A stretch of 64,000 nt of DNA from Tubulanus polymorphus (lineage: Eukaryota; Nemertea; Palaeonemertea; Tubulaniformes; Tubulanidae), in NCBI RefSeq assembly GCF_964204645.1, contig NC_134025.1, positions 20,118,001 to 20,182,000 of the forward strand, in the 5' to 3' direction. Positions 48,901 to 51,458 of this stretch are shown here, piece by piece. The notes under the pieces were generated by a model that did not search any database, had not been told where the DNA came from, and saw only the letters and a program-made list of their open reading frames with translations. Each line of letters begins with the position of its first letter. Position 1 is the first letter of the stretch. The position numbers and the translations under genes were made by a program.

Positions 48901-50867
48901 GTGGAGATAAAGCTTTGAGAGGGTACACAGTATACCGGGGTAAGGATGGGCTGCGCCAGAACCGCGGTCCACAGGGGTTGTCTTCTTAGGGTATTTAGGT
49001 GGAGATAAAGCTTTGAGAGGGTACACGGTATACCGGGGTAAGGGTGCGCTGCGCCAGAACCGCTATTTTGTATACTACTTAGGCCTACTTCCAGAGAAAA
49101 TGGAGAACCTACGAAGGCAGTTAATCTATCAACACTTTGACCGTATCTATGAGGTGTATGTTGTAGAATTATATAAAAGAGAAATATCCCAAAATGAACG
49201 ATGTCAGACAAAAACAGATACACATTATGCATATTTTGGCTTTGGATTTTTAATGCGTCTCGTGCATGTAAATTATGATTTATGCGAGTGTGGTGTATCT
49301 AGAAGAGTTAATAGAAGTTGAATGATATTAAAGATTATATATATAAAATGGTATCTTTTTTAACACTGTTATTTGTGGAGAGAAAGCTGTTACTTAGTTG
49401 CTTCTCTGTGTTGATTCCTTGGGTCAAAAAATGTAATATCTGTAATAGACGGAGGTTTCTATCAAAATAATTTTTAAGGAACCGCGGTACATGTTTGGTA
49501 GTAGCACATTTCACGCTTGCAGCCATCTGAAACTAGAGCGACCATGCTCAAATCTACTAAGATCACAAAAAATCGATTAACTTCGATAACCGATGTTTGC
49601 CCTGTTGCCATACTCTTTGTCCGACTACATGCTGACTGCTGCTGCAGCTGGTAACTGAACGTAATCAATGTCAGATAAAATTGCGTGCTAGTAGTGTGAT
49701 TCGTAGCTAACTCAGTGAATCAATTGGTCTTGTGCCCTGTCCGACACCGGGTATCCCTGTGGGAAAACCCGGTTACTGTTTATAGTGAAAGTGAAGAAAT
49801 TCCATGTTTTTTTTTTTTTTAATTTCGTGATTCCGTCATTCCGCGTCATGACAACACCGGGTAATCTAGGATGCTGGGTAGCTTAACGTTATTTTGATTC
49901 ACAATGAACTGAATACTTGTGAGCAGGAATTTTGATATAACTGATTTCATGTCGTTGATAATTGAGGCGTGACTGCATGTGATTATCGATTACTTTTCAG
50001 TTATTATCCACTTTATCCTCCTGGTGAAGATGTTAATCTGGAATTTGAAACGTTCGAAAACCATGCCCGACTACCATCTGTGCCTCATATACTTCTGGTC
50101 CCATCAGATCTACGATATTTCATCAAGGCAAGTTTCAAATTTAAATTAGCTGCATTATGCAGTAGATTCGATGTATCTTGGATCCTTTTACTCTGTAATA
50201 TTGCTCTTCTATGAGACGAGTCAGAAGTCTTAAGAACTGCAGTCTGCTGCATGTCCTATAGAGGTTATGCAAAGAGGTCATACACATTGTTTGTCATCAT
50301 AGTGTCCATCAATTGTGACTTAGCTTCAGGTAGCCCCTTGCACTAGATAGGCAATATGGCGCGCATCATGTGCATGATCACTATTGAGTACACTTGGCGA
50401 TCTCAAAAATATGAAGATATGTTCACTGAAGCATTTCTTCTCAATAGGTTCCTAGTGCACCAGCAAGAACACAAGACGCCAAAAATTCAAAATCCCTGAT
50501 TTCCAATTAGAGTCGGAATGCCCCAATTTTCCGGAAAAGATATACTGTATCTGAAATTCCTTAATTTCCTTGGAAAGAACTGATAGCGTCTCTTAGCAAT
50601 AAATAATTGCCCTTTTCATCAGGTGCTGCCCCTCCATATATGCACTGGATCCGCCCCTGGTCTACTGGTACATCCATTATTGTTTACTCGATGTACTTAA
50701 CGGTTTATGTTTTATGATTTTAGGAGGTTTCCAAGTGTTGTTGCATAAATCCTGGAAGATTGGCGAAAGGGAAAAGTGGTGGCACGTACGCTCGATTCTA
50801 TCTGCCTCACGTTGACAGTTCAAAACCGTTATTTCAACAACTTTCCGCTCAAGTGTTGAAAATTTAG
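16000..50867 (+). CDS. POLA2: DNA polymerase alpha subunit B (16 exons, first exon missing)
   Basis: Non-catalytic B subunit of the polymerase alpha-primase complex, which starts DNA synthesis in the nucleus. Exons: 16000-16121, 16994-17076, 17240-17297, 18515-18627, 23590-23780, 23857-23954, 24565-24720, 25042-25104, 25264-25303, 25624-25742, 29155-29264, 29461-29557, 29917-30026, 31702-31761, 50001-50127 and 50724-50867 (stop TAG). All phases agree and give about 562 residues, against about 600 in vertebrates. Diagnostic text: KLNSKSVVLQG, QYSLFPGQ, VMVACGPFTTS, LIFVPSSRDVHHDFIYPQPP, INGLIIGLTSTDVLLHLG, SYYPLYPPGED and INPGRLAKG. Introns are GT-AG except the one after 50127, which starts GCAAGT. 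The intron 31762-50000 contains the Polinton. An AATAAA lies at 50943-50948. The initiator exon was not found. Confidence 0.95.
16122..16993. other. POLA2 intron, nothing further recognised
   Basis: Ordinary intron between the first two recognised exons; donor gtaagt and acceptor tttgcag. No nested gene or repeat could be identified. Confidence 0.6.
17547..17641. repeat. Small hairpin element in POLA2 intron
   Basis: The sequence ATCGAAGAAGTCCCAC is repeated in inverted orientation (GTGGGACTTCTTCGAT) about 55 bases later, giving roughly 19-bp arms around an AT-rich loop. It lies in the intron after exon 17240-17297. It is probably a tiny MITE; no coding potential. Confidence 0.5.
18991..20470. 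repeat. Tandem-repeat element with inverted ends (type 1)
   Basis: It begins TACCTTCATGAC and ends with the inverted copy GTCATGAAGGTA followed by 'ggcccgtgggcctcttgtt'. Between 19,850 and 20,270 there are about three diverged ~130-bp units, each with 'tatggccgccaggatagccatcttgaatttc'-like text. The same terminal 'ggcccgcaggcctcttgtt' recurs alone at about 24,333. Two elements of the same design are at 28,004-28,601 and 59,213-60,450. It lies in the POLA2 intron 18,628-23,589. Confidence 0.55.
21817..22716. repeat. Non-autonomous DNA transposon with ~65-bp inverted ends
   Basis: The left end (21,817-21,880) and the reverse complement of the right end (22,650-22,716) share long blocks such as GTCAATTGTAACCCTGAACC and CCCCCCTCCTCAGG with few differences. 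The ~770-bp interior has no transposase frame. It lies in a POLA2 intron. Target duplication not clear. Confidence 0.6.
23352..23499. repeat. MITE with 17-18 bp inverted ends
   Basis: Left GCGGACAGGTTGCCGCTC and right GAGCAGCAACCTGTCCG are inverted near-copies enclosing about 110 bp. It lies about 90 bp upstream of POLA2 exon 23590-23780, within the intron. Confidence 0.5.
25743..27283. other. Start of POLA2 intron 25743-29154, mostly featureless
   Basis: AT-rich intron sequence with short open frames lacking any domain. Around 26,990-27,060 there is 'caattcaattctttatttacag', a string that recurs near 31,200 and 62,395 and may be the 3' tail of a dispersed retroposon. Confidence 0.35.
27284..27644. 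repeat. MITE with TTAA flanks and repeated palindromic core
   Basis: TTAA at 27,284-27,287 and 27,641-27,644 flanks an element whose ends are inverted copies of GGACACACTGGGCGATTTCG. The GGACACACTGGGCGATT motif occurs five times in alternating orientation inside about 360 bp, interleaved with palindromes such as CGTCGCCCGACG and GTCGCCGGCGAC. TTAA duplications suggest mobilisation by a piggyBac-type transposase. The GC-rich core contrasts with the AT-rich intron. Confidence 0.6.
28004..28601. repeat. Tandem-repeat element with inverted ends and (TTCG)n (type 2)
   Basis: Perfect 13-bp ends TAGCTCCGCTGTG and CACAGCGGAGCTA enclose a tetranucleotide array and three ~145-bp units, each containing 'tcctacagttttaatcagatca' and 'atttggtatgaatgttctatggacca'. 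Array, then tandem units, then inverted end is the design reported for pearl/Helentron-associated elements of molluscs. Assignment to that group is by analogy only. Confidence 0.6.
28053..28141. repeat. (TTCG)n microsatellite, about 22 copies
   Basis: Uninterrupted GTTC repeats inside the tandem-repeat element at 28,004-28,601. Such arrays are unstable, and length polymorphism is expected. Confidence 0.9.
28654..28855. repeat. Near-perfect 101-bp tandem duplication
   Basis: The segment beginning CTGGTACTCTTGATTTTATT and ending GCCAGCATCATTCGGT occurs twice in a row with a 101-bp period and almost no differences, so the duplication is recent. It lies in the POLA2 intron before exon 29155-29264. 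Confidence 0.8.
29657..29785. repeat. Long hairpin with hammerhead-like core
   Basis: AGGTTAACTA...TAGTTAACCT arms enclose a second inverted pair (GCTACTAATGTATAGTAGC and its complement). On the minus strand CTGATGA is followed by the perfect stem GCTACTA/TAGTAGC and then GAAAGC. It is intronic in POLA2. Confidence 0.5.
30803..30992. repeat. Near-perfect palindrome with ~87-bp arms
   Basis: The left arm, ending GTTTCGATCTCACAC, and the right arm, starting GTGTGAGATCGAAAC, are almost exact inverted copies around a 16-nt centre. On the minus strand the centre contains CTGACGA, a 6-bp stem (GATCTC/GAGATC) and GAAAC. It lies in the POLA2 intron 30,027-31,701 and is likely the terminal piece of a mobile element. 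Confidence 0.65.
31195..31440. repeat. Dispersed repeat pieces in POLA2 intron
   Basis: GTGGTTTGTGAAAATATCCG with GATCGTGAAACTAAACCACA at about 31,370-31,415 recurs as two separated halves in the FBXO28 intron (about 58,270 and 59,050-60,625). This shows a dispersed element whose second copy is interrupted. The segment before it (31,198-31,290) resembles a retroposon 3' tail. Confidence 0.4.
32436..32441. repeat. Left target-site duplication TAGGCC
   Basis: Six bases directly before the left AGTAGTATAC end of the Polinton; the identical hexamer follows the right end at 49,080-49,085. Six-base duplications are the known mark of Polinton integrase. Confidence 0.9.
32442..32950. repeat. Left terminal inverted repeat of the Polinton
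   Basis: About 509 bp. It begins with two copies of a ~98-bp tandem unit (start GTTCTGGCGCAGCCCATCC), then a unique part ending near GGCCAGGCCGGCCAAC. It is the inverted counterpart of 48,460-49,079, with scattered differences. Such repeats carry the origin ends for protein-primed replication in this group. Confidence 0.9.
33025..35274 (+). CDS. Reverse transcriptase-RNase H inside the Polinton
   Basis: Intact 749-codon frame. The frame is open upstream to 32,962, but the first ATG is at 33,025, preceded by ATATAG at 33,001-33,006, the signal seen before other genes of this element. Non-LTR-type polymerase domain: SAPGLDRIKYG, motif A FDLKNAF (Asp267), motif B GVFQGCPLSPLIF and motif C LAYADD (Asp355, Asp356). 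The C-terminal RNase H has all four acidic residues: Asp606 (YTDGSC), Glu646 (RGELTA), Asp670 (FTDSKY) and Asp729 (EMADQLA). No APE or restriction-type endonuclease domain is present. It lies between the left repeat and a convergent gene that ends 9 bp away. This is not a core Polinton gene; either a captured LINE-type polymerase or an accessory replication or recombination gene. Confidence 0.9.
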   Translation: MDTDLIYQNLVSDIKAGLPKTLKQRKCELRKTLFKNEASSKEFFGLVRKISKLNRANRFFTTAKQIITGSPSNQTQEDAFPTKRRVKEYFTDLYSSKQTGPIPKPPVKNVAFPFDMSPITAAEIEKALKSSNPKSAPGLDRIKYGHLRQHTHRLARFYNDILDTGRPPSKISAWCTSIVTLLFKKGDRRDPANYRPIAVTSVISRLLHWIMAKRIERHVIRNGFIDTAVQKGFVSGLHGTLEHSELLETKIIEAEKTENDSFVTLFDLKNAFGSIEHELVSETLSVIGIPASWYRYLTALYSQISSKFKGPWGTVDIPYKRGVFQGCPLSPLIFILCVEPLVRILSTGTSLAYADDTTLETKSAKAHLDITYVFNKKAKEMNLELRPDKCVSLSVRCGRIEPFKNEIEGKDTATLTDLDRITYLGKIFSPKGQDGVGEILLTKFRQRLANIDNADIQSGTKVHIAIDYMLRADYHDLMINNLSDNCLQLIDSVFVNTLHKWGHRRLLTFQVPSTVYHWLHALKVYFLITSPDEKIVEVAISKFENSHYLDLAFESLNHKNSKAFIKRHYLGIFAHATPDPEKFPCSSKAFDVFDIYPEHIPEVYTDGSCLRNGADEARAGYGVYWGPDSPLNTCGVVYPPTNNRGELTAVVVALNQAIQLGINSLQIFTDSKYVINGITDWIKTWKARCWKNVKNRDLWTQLDGLNNRVSVSFKYVRGHQGVHGNEMADQLAKSGAALNGSNPGVTCLC
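35284..35895 (-). CDS. Conserved Polinton protein, hydrophobic centre, 203 residues
   Basis: Function unknown. Residues 1-25 are polar, 30-60 helical, and 62-105 form a Gly/Ala/Val-rich hydrophobic stretch (SIAVAATGAAGVLTNIITIP), followed by a basic KGKKHDEI segment and a long charged helical tail (DGVVSDDEFKLILAEQ). This layout recurs, from memory, in Polintons of cnidarians and other marine invertebrates. TATATAG ends one base before the ATG. The stop lies 9 bp from the convergent stop of the reverse transcriptase. A membrane-active virion component is possible but unproven. Confidence 0.7.
   Translation of the reverse strand: MDSDTKLYPMVPTEPSAPTEDASNFRLQKICEVQKILESEGQSRAALYKKYKRAVKTIDGFDAAFVTASIAVAATGAAGVLTNIITIPVATVLGVLGVSGKIVGRKLLIKGKKHDEIRVLASSKLSTVSDLVSRAISDGVVSDDEFKLILAEQRNYQTLKQDIKSQARKKHGSITIDEATKKDLIRQGREQARASIIKKLDGG
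35897..36350 (-). pseudogene. Conserved small Polinton protein, two frameshifts
   Basis: The ATG at 36,350 opens a frame reading KPVITVWAEEKGPLGEG and GYTMM, which stops at about 36,185. The text continues in a second frame (GRVLKMGLSG, TVVLTVN) and then in a third (MAEGDVINFKSS...ASLLIELDIF), ending TAG at 35,897. The three pieces in order match a ~140-residue protein I recall from invertebrate Polintons, likely beta-rich and structural. Two small indels, near 36,195 and 36,010, therefore break it. AATAGAG stands before the ATG. The next gene starts 2 bp after its stop. Confidence 0.65.
36353..37070 (-). pseudogene. Penton-like minor capsid protein, frameshifted
   Basis: Two overlapping frames together make one minor capsid protein of about 240 residues. 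The first (37,070-36,715) has VALRRAVIPLAYFNVSDKLNN and GLYTVESLNDEIQ. The second (36,718-36,353) begins LFSGSITDLLGVPEGYY and has LVDESRNFLNGVPSDLIA and ends PLQILLALE. The order (strand, 'Y...LNDEI' helix, 'FS..L.DLLG.P') is that of Polinton/adintovirus penton-type jelly-roll proteins. The break is near 36,715. The start Met follows AATAGGAAGG and comes 11 bp after the stop of the upstream gene. It would form capsid vertices. Confidence 0.7.
37082..37381 (-). CDS. Small two-helix membrane protein, 99 residues
   Basis: Function unknown. Residues 1-15 are mildly hydrophobic, 20-35 Pro/Gly-rich, then hydrophobic stretches LPGMIGTVVSFLLRKAG and LVLWFIAAVGLSFQVL suggest two membrane helices separated by a charged turn, with a basic C-terminus. 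Its ATG overlaps the ancestral stop of the upstream coiled-coil gene (ATGA overlap), typical of tight viral spacing. It is followed after 11 bp by the penton-like gene. Confidence 0.55.
   Translation of the reverse strand: MTITSIGLAIANGLKSVVTPSPPVGPGKEPKSRIREALKKFTAFLKYLAGKGAAALPGMIGTVVSFLLRKAGEAVEHLVLWFIAAVGLSFQVLSKKFSR
37378..38130 (-). pseudogene. Coiled-coil Polinton protein with premature stop
   Basis: The frame from ATG 38,130 runs 218 codons to TAA at 37,474-37,476, but the same frame stays open for 32 further codons (QIERLKRLLKNED) to a TGA that overlaps the next ATG. The TAA is therefore probably a nonsense mutation. The N-terminus is acidic, the middle has beta-type text (TWFFQTELNGDPVWVKLTG), and residues 165-215 are a charged coiled coil (WAQRELEKAQKERDD). 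TTATAG lies 3 bp before the ATG. Function unknown; a structural role is inferred from its place in the capsid-gene cluster. Confidence 0.6.
38103..38435 (-). pseudogene. Conserved Polinton helical protein, C-terminal part (VLTF3-like?)
   Basis: The open frame reads LFLEKFPRRKNFLSYGFFLNRILEL, then WNLWEAYEEWIQKQ. The 'KNFLSY..F.L..ILEL' stretch recalls the C-terminal helices of the VLTF3-like late transcription factor encoded by several Polintons and large DNA viruses; the match is from memory and tentative. The frame has no good start of its own. The 48-codon frame just upstream (38,452-38,598) may be its N-terminus, cut off by a frameshift near 38,445. The 3' end overlaps the next gene's start by 28 bp. 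Confidence 0.45.
38452..38598 (-). CDS. 48-residue ORF, possible N-terminus of the next gene
   Basis: The ATG at 38,598 lies just after the TAA that ends the upstream reading frame (38,602). It encodes an acidic helix (FDLERLERELEDY) then basic, Pro-rich text (KKVPKPKQVHIPPAN). Upstream sequence has AATATCTG rather than a clean TATAG. Its stop is 17 bp from where the 110-codon frame becomes usable, so it could be a separate small protein or the amino end of a split gene. Confidence 0.4.
   Translation of the reverse strand: MDDPYGILPKEFDLERLERELEDYVNPPLRLQIKKVPKPKQVHIPPAN
38602..39021 (-). pseudogene. Conserved Polinton membrane-anchored protein, stop before its anchor
   Basis: The ATG at 39,021 gives 120 codons: an N-terminal Ala/Gly-rich hydrophobic segment (AAVIIGGAIANAVAFTGG), a charged coiled coil (RHDKAMERLNAAMVTWNEKRQ) and VLGDFYSPSDAQ. 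A TAG at 38,659-38,661 interrupts the frame, which then continues for 18 codons as AFILGSVILTGVIAYKYL, a clear membrane helix, to TAA. Family members I recall end in such a helix right after 'SPSD.Q', so the TAG is probably a nonsense mutation. ATATAGGG lies 10 bp before the ATG. Confidence 0.6.
39024..39263 (-). CDS. Small membrane protein, 79 residues
   Basis: Function unknown but, from memory, a recurrent gene at this place in invertebrate Polintons. Residues 10-30 (NVLYHSAILSGLTVGYAML) and 50-66 (MKLTVAVSLATISKDYL) are hydrophobic enough to be membrane helices. The final residues (ILPPNIGT) match the usual Pro-containing tail. ATATAG stands 4 bp before the ATG. The stop is 2 bp before the next gene's ATG, so the two probably share expression timing. 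Confidence 0.6.
   Translation of the reverse strand: MATNPDYRTIANVLYHSAILSGLTVGYAMLGKKMLRFDVGDPSKADLSEAMKLTVAVSLATISKDYLEKSKILPPNIGT
39289..39612 (-). CDS. Small single-helix membrane protein, 107 residues
   Basis: Start chosen at Met 39,612 because ATATAGGG directly precedes it. The N-terminal segment has the conserved SPGRVAWGKKLAEISRQQRA block, then one membrane helix (LQMWIAIGRLLVGLGALYY) and a Pro/Glu-rich tail. The 'PGRVA.GKKLAE' block is, from memory, characteristic of this Polinton family. Basic residues before the helix predict the N-terminus on the cytoplasmic side. Role unknown. Confidence 0.6.
   Translation of the reverse strand: MELEQVEQVTTNPHKQKSPGRVAWGKKLAEISRQQRASKKTAAPIVGSDDENRTQSKHLQMWIAIGRLLVGLGALYYQRMALNQTPKPEENTEPTPEPLTCRLVEMT
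39644..39716. repeat. Three ~23-bp iterons (CAAGTGGAC-type)
   Basis: AAGTGGACAAGTTACTTATC, then AAGTGGACTAGTTACTTGC, then AAGTGGACAAGTCACTTTCC run in tandem, spanning the gap between two minus-strand genes and the last codons of the upstream one. The outer parts are also inverted (GGGAAAGTG/CACTTTCC). Confidence 0.6.
39660..40163 (-). CDS. Conserved Polinton protein, 167 residues
   Basis: Acidic N-terminus (1-25) and a helical middle (LKKMNSKALERVWTEYENHY, SDSLINSILYGYSKLCKWV). From memory, the 'W..YE....A.VS.SL....L' segment is found in the gene next to the packaging ATPase in other Polintons. The last dozen codons come from the iteron array, so the C-terminus may have been extended. ATATAG lies 5 bp before the ATG. 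It ends 27 bp downstream of the ATPase in transcription order. No function known. Confidence 0.55.
   Translation of the reverse strand: MDEVYDELLSDIGLDVESPEDDESEGRRQLLVGLSQSGLLAKIGIKKSEGQLKKMNSKALERVWTEYENHYSAAVSDSLINSILYGYSKLCKWVRPKVDTEQLNKELTENFVITAEMKNQLGHLGRILKTPILAIANVAVITGKNMADSEESDLSTCPQVTSPLADK
40191..40808 (-). CDS. ATP: Genome-packaging ATPase (FtsK/HerA, A32-like)
   Basis: This ATPase pumps the genome into the capsid. It has 205 residues, near the family length. Walker A is SRQTNCGKT at residues 15-23 and Walker B is TLFLIDDC at 96-103, followed by SSELTKLAFSGRHLNISVWVLTQ (sensor helix with Gln) and an arginine finger-like FRENLRM. The first glycine of the P-loop (Gx4GKT) is Arg16 here, codon AGG, a likely loss-of-function change in an otherwise open frame. 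GTATAG precedes the ATG by 5 bp. It sits directly after the capsid gene (12 bp), as often in this group. Confidence 0.85.
   Translation of the reverse strand: MDRLWLQPPFNMIVSRQTNCGKTADYVLDLLQSVYRGKFHNIVIFCPTFLENTTYDRSFVMKDPNIFVMNPGSVLNDLDGLLSTCTKVYGDPHCQTLFLIDDCANLRDTKTKSSELTKLAFSGRHLNISVWVLTQKYNAVVKDFRENLRMLVLYHQKDEDGLKDALRENNIVPKTKRERVIADLSARNRARLVMRLEYPFAYGVF
40821..42068 (-). CDS. MCP: Major capsid protein, double jelly-roll
   Basis: Start set at Met 42,068 (MSAYGKHLN), which has GTATAG 5 bp upstream; the frame is open 15 codons further but without a signal. The 415 residues are close to the family length. Recognisable blocks: TLYVRIPKLQVNTLLVPGSLKLAF, NNISRNLMARIVDKLGGE, YKDLWLTDKRRSNMILEGIGN, NVPRRSMKGLLIFFQ, VDVTIEGISHKVYKQGL and the C-terminal MFIYVVADAQVNI. 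The two beta-barrel domains form capsomer trimers in Polinton/adintovirus-type virions. No lesion is visible. Confidence 0.85.
   Translation of the reverse strand: MSAYGKHLNPSRQIRTPLGVKADRHHEVITHNPSSVSPGETLYVRIPKLQVNTLLVPGSLKLAFDLSKEGPANNFFVNNISRNLMARIVDKLGGEILSDLNYSFVFQTYKDLWLTDKRRSNMILEGIGNENLRKLRSDAEDALKTNTKETMIKSVFKNRYAIPIDFELYTDHGPFYPFAINEDFVREITFNEIKFTVNGSAEAWGYSVKNIALEYDTVHSAELARQIEGDLSAGVSFLYDYVTFFRSQSTGTSTILNVNVNVPRRSMKGLLIFFQEEFDNGQYDSESTSFQNPKIKNVDVTIEGISHKVYKQGLKPYQQWEECRRFLMPESAKETDESHIDEFSFFVDDKYALWIDLRSTDDNSLHGSGLRLVNTKDGVQLAITRTSTTEYTMFIYVVADAQVNIQNNQLKAILF
42110..42484 (-). CDS. Bcl-2-like protein
   Basis: 124 residues from Met 42,484 (TATATATAG upstream). BH1 is NRVNWGRIVTLIAF (residues 64-77) and BH2 is YWVIEQGGW (112-120), both close to the textbook Bcl-2 motifs. 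A BH4-like helix (VSDLIVWYATG, 4-14) and a BH3-like helix (KLKGNVVAGIERYSLQFM, 25-42) precede them. There is no C-terminal membrane tail. It would be expected to act on mitochondrial apoptosis in the infected cell, by analogy with viral Bcl-2 proteins; pro- or anti-death activity cannot be read from the sequence. It sits 41 bp upstream of the capsid gene and diverges from the 393-residue gene. Confidence 0.85.
   Translation of the reverse strand: MHPVSDLIVWYATGQPIQDNDLSRKLKGNVVAGIERYSLQFMALSGFAWEEINLEAIWKMFTDNRVNWGRIVTLIAFASYLAKHFFRVTDNLYYVEEIAFRTREFFNDNLAYWVIEQGGWSELP
42485..42513. promoter_or_regulatory. Divergent promoter centred on TATATATA
   Basis: Only 29 bp separate the ATGs of the Bcl-2-like gene (minus) and the 393-residue gene (plus). 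The spacer contains ACTATATATACC, which supplies TATATAG on the minus strand and TATATAC on the plus strand, so one core serves both directions. Confidence 0.6.
42514..43695 (+). CDS. Large conserved Polinton protein with C-terminal membrane helix
   Basis: 393 residues, intact. Conserved blocks: FAIWCATSGCGVSWKNHM, SLFRFHVYYQTRKIL, RVERLNDSIRAYVYCILG, AQTRNVIVGDTSTAFDAQKQ and LYLMPSDMVLKMG. These recur, from memory, in Polintons of corals and other invertebrates. A Pro-rich linker (APPPPRPSHPPN) leads to a single C-terminal membrane helix (AFALGTAVIVASGVHFL). Function unknown; conservation and the tail anchor suggest a virion or membrane-associated component. It is followed by the integrase gene after 12 bp with the same strand. 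Confidence 0.75.
   Translation: MFPPEFVYDPSSRYSVPVVPFKDKLDYRGDIHKALTSLRIQVSSRVDDYFQTTVPDIFRIYPIRFNNLGEFRVWRRTNTKFWQNQLNFAIWCATSGCGVSWKNHMNNSSPLVTSLFRFHVYYQTRKILSEMKCPLPANSGFNMLDNPVNELAFERICGEFNVPQNTDFRYWIGEAGDLGTLYTKQYLNEKGWVNFVAPESHCLTKARVERLNDSIRAYVYCILGAQAQTRNVIVGDTSTAFDAQKQFLALFEDAVHGEGSQTLVDSIRRYQNAISQTHSKLDFAVGPNLYLMPSDMVLKMGSLVRYNNNIRVATDKMKFGIDDVNEARPPPKIVTTEKSKVVRDMQTAVREAPPPPRPSHPPNTPLTVRQKDKLAFALGTAVIVASGVHFLKK
43708..44725 (+). pseudogene. INT: Retroviral-type integrase, frameshifted near its C-terminus
   Basis: Integrase inserts the linear element into host DNA with 6-bp duplication. The first 274 codons hold the DDE core: Asp68 (FADLLDL), Asp130 (VTDSESEF) and, 35 residues on, Asp166 (GIIDRLSRT) where Glu is usual. 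The start of the C-terminal domain follows (FKPGDSVRKKLKRPVF). The frame then runs out at 44,532, and the remainder (SVEGLKGVLDNGE, then VADKEHKIEQTIKHKEGLS) continues in another frame to 44,725. An indel near 44,485 breaks the gene. GTATAGGGAAAG precedes the ATG. The tail overlaps the polymerase stop by 14 bp, convergently. Confidence 0.8.
44712..48375 (-). pseudogene. POLB: Protein-primed DNA polymerase B, several breaks
   Basis: Replicates the linear genome from its ends. Start at Met 48,375 (ATATATGCG upstream). The first part (to 46,528) holds an N-terminal domain with a Cys/His cluster (CERCLHCF...H), exonuclease motif I (VIYADFEAI, about residue 405), an HNH/endonuclease-VII-like insert (CYVCDKPL...VRDHDHITGDYRGPAHNECN) and exo II (FHNLRGYDSHLIM). 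Polymerase motif A (YLDANILYGWAM) and the KLMNNSVFGKTMEN motif lie in 46,331-45,456, and motif C (YTDTDS) in 45,455-44,712. Breaks: an 8-bp tandem duplication (CAGTCTGT twice, 46,562-46,577) shifts the frame; TAG at 46,361-46,363 plus a scrambled short stretch; TGA at 45,456-45,458. Confidence 0.88.
48460..49079. repeat. Right terminal inverted repeat of the Polinton
   Basis: Inverted counterpart of 32,442-32,950 but about 110 bp longer. It contains three copies of the ~98-bp tandem unit and a short partial unit near 48,841-48,868, against two copies on the left. The unit carries CTGCGCCAGAACCGCGG and GTATTTAGGTGGAGA(T/A)AAAG. Confidence 0.9.
49080..49085. repeat. Right target-site duplication TAGGCC
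   Basis: Identical to 32,436-32,441; it follows the right end GTATACTACT. Confidence 0.9.
49086..50000. other. Remainder of the POLA2 intron after the Polinton
   Basis: Original intron sequence resumes and runs to the acceptor cttttcag at 49,993-50,000. It holds AT-rich DNA with no recognised gene. Confidence 0.6.
50128..50723. other. POLA2 last intron with GC donor
   Basis: The donor reads AAG|GCAAGT rather than GT; the acceptor is gattttag before 50,724. Reading frame and homology on both sides (DLRYFIK, then EVSKCCCINPG) fix the junction. No nested gene seen. Confidence 0.8.
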
Positions 50868-50942
50868 AAAAGCTCAGCTGCAGACCTATGTTTTAGAGAG
50901 TAAAGGTCATTAATTTGCTTTTATACAGCATTTGTTTAATGA

Positions 50943-50948
50943 AATAAA
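50943..50948 (+). terminator. POLA2 polyadenylation signal
   Basis: AATAAA 76 bp after the POLA2 stop codon, in AT-rich 3' sequence. Confidence 0.6.
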
Positions 50949-51458
50949 TATAACATTATGTAATCTAATGATATAATGCGTTTTAATCAATTTAGATTAG
51001 ACACGTTCTTTACAAGTTAATTGTTTAAGCCAGTCGCATAACAGTTGAATAACATGTTTACAACAGAAACAAAATTTTCTAGTGTATGACACTTGAAAAT
51101 AATATTGGTTTACCTTTGTCAGCGATATGATGTTGGCTTTGAGCCAATTAATGTAAAATCGCGGTACATTTTTTTATGTGAGTATTTGTTTCATTGGTTC
51201 TGGGCTGAAACGACGTATAATCGATGCTATTGAAGACATGGCGAACCTCCGTCGATGACATGGTCAACTGAGTTAAAATTCTACGAAAACCTGTTTTTGG
51301 CGGGAAAATTCTTAGCTCTCGCGTTTAAAATTGCAATGACCTTGATTGGGGGGCTTCGTCCTACGAGCGAATGGGATTGGCAATTAGACATCCATACTAA
51401 CATTTTACCGAAGTTTTATCAAGATCAACCCTCTCCTCAAAGTTAAGTTGCTGAAATG

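Larger units (their letters stand above)
32442..49079. mobile_element. Maverick/Polinton (adintovirus-like) element, 16,638 bp
   Basis: The element starts AGTAGTATACAAAATAGCGG and ends with its exact inverted copy, flanked by the 6-bp duplication TAGGCC, so the borders are exact. Both ends carry 0.5-0.6 kb inverted repeats. Plus-strand genes: reverse transcriptase-RNase H, a 393-residue protein and integrase. Minus-strand genes: about ten small proteins, penton-like protein, packaging ATPase, major capsid protein, Bcl-2-like protein and DNA polymerase B. This is the core set of a Polinton; no adenovirus-type protease was found. By eye its base composition is more GC-rich than the flanks. It sits in the POLA2 intron 31,762-50,000. 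Multiple frameshifts and stops mean this copy is not autonomous. Confidence 0.97.
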
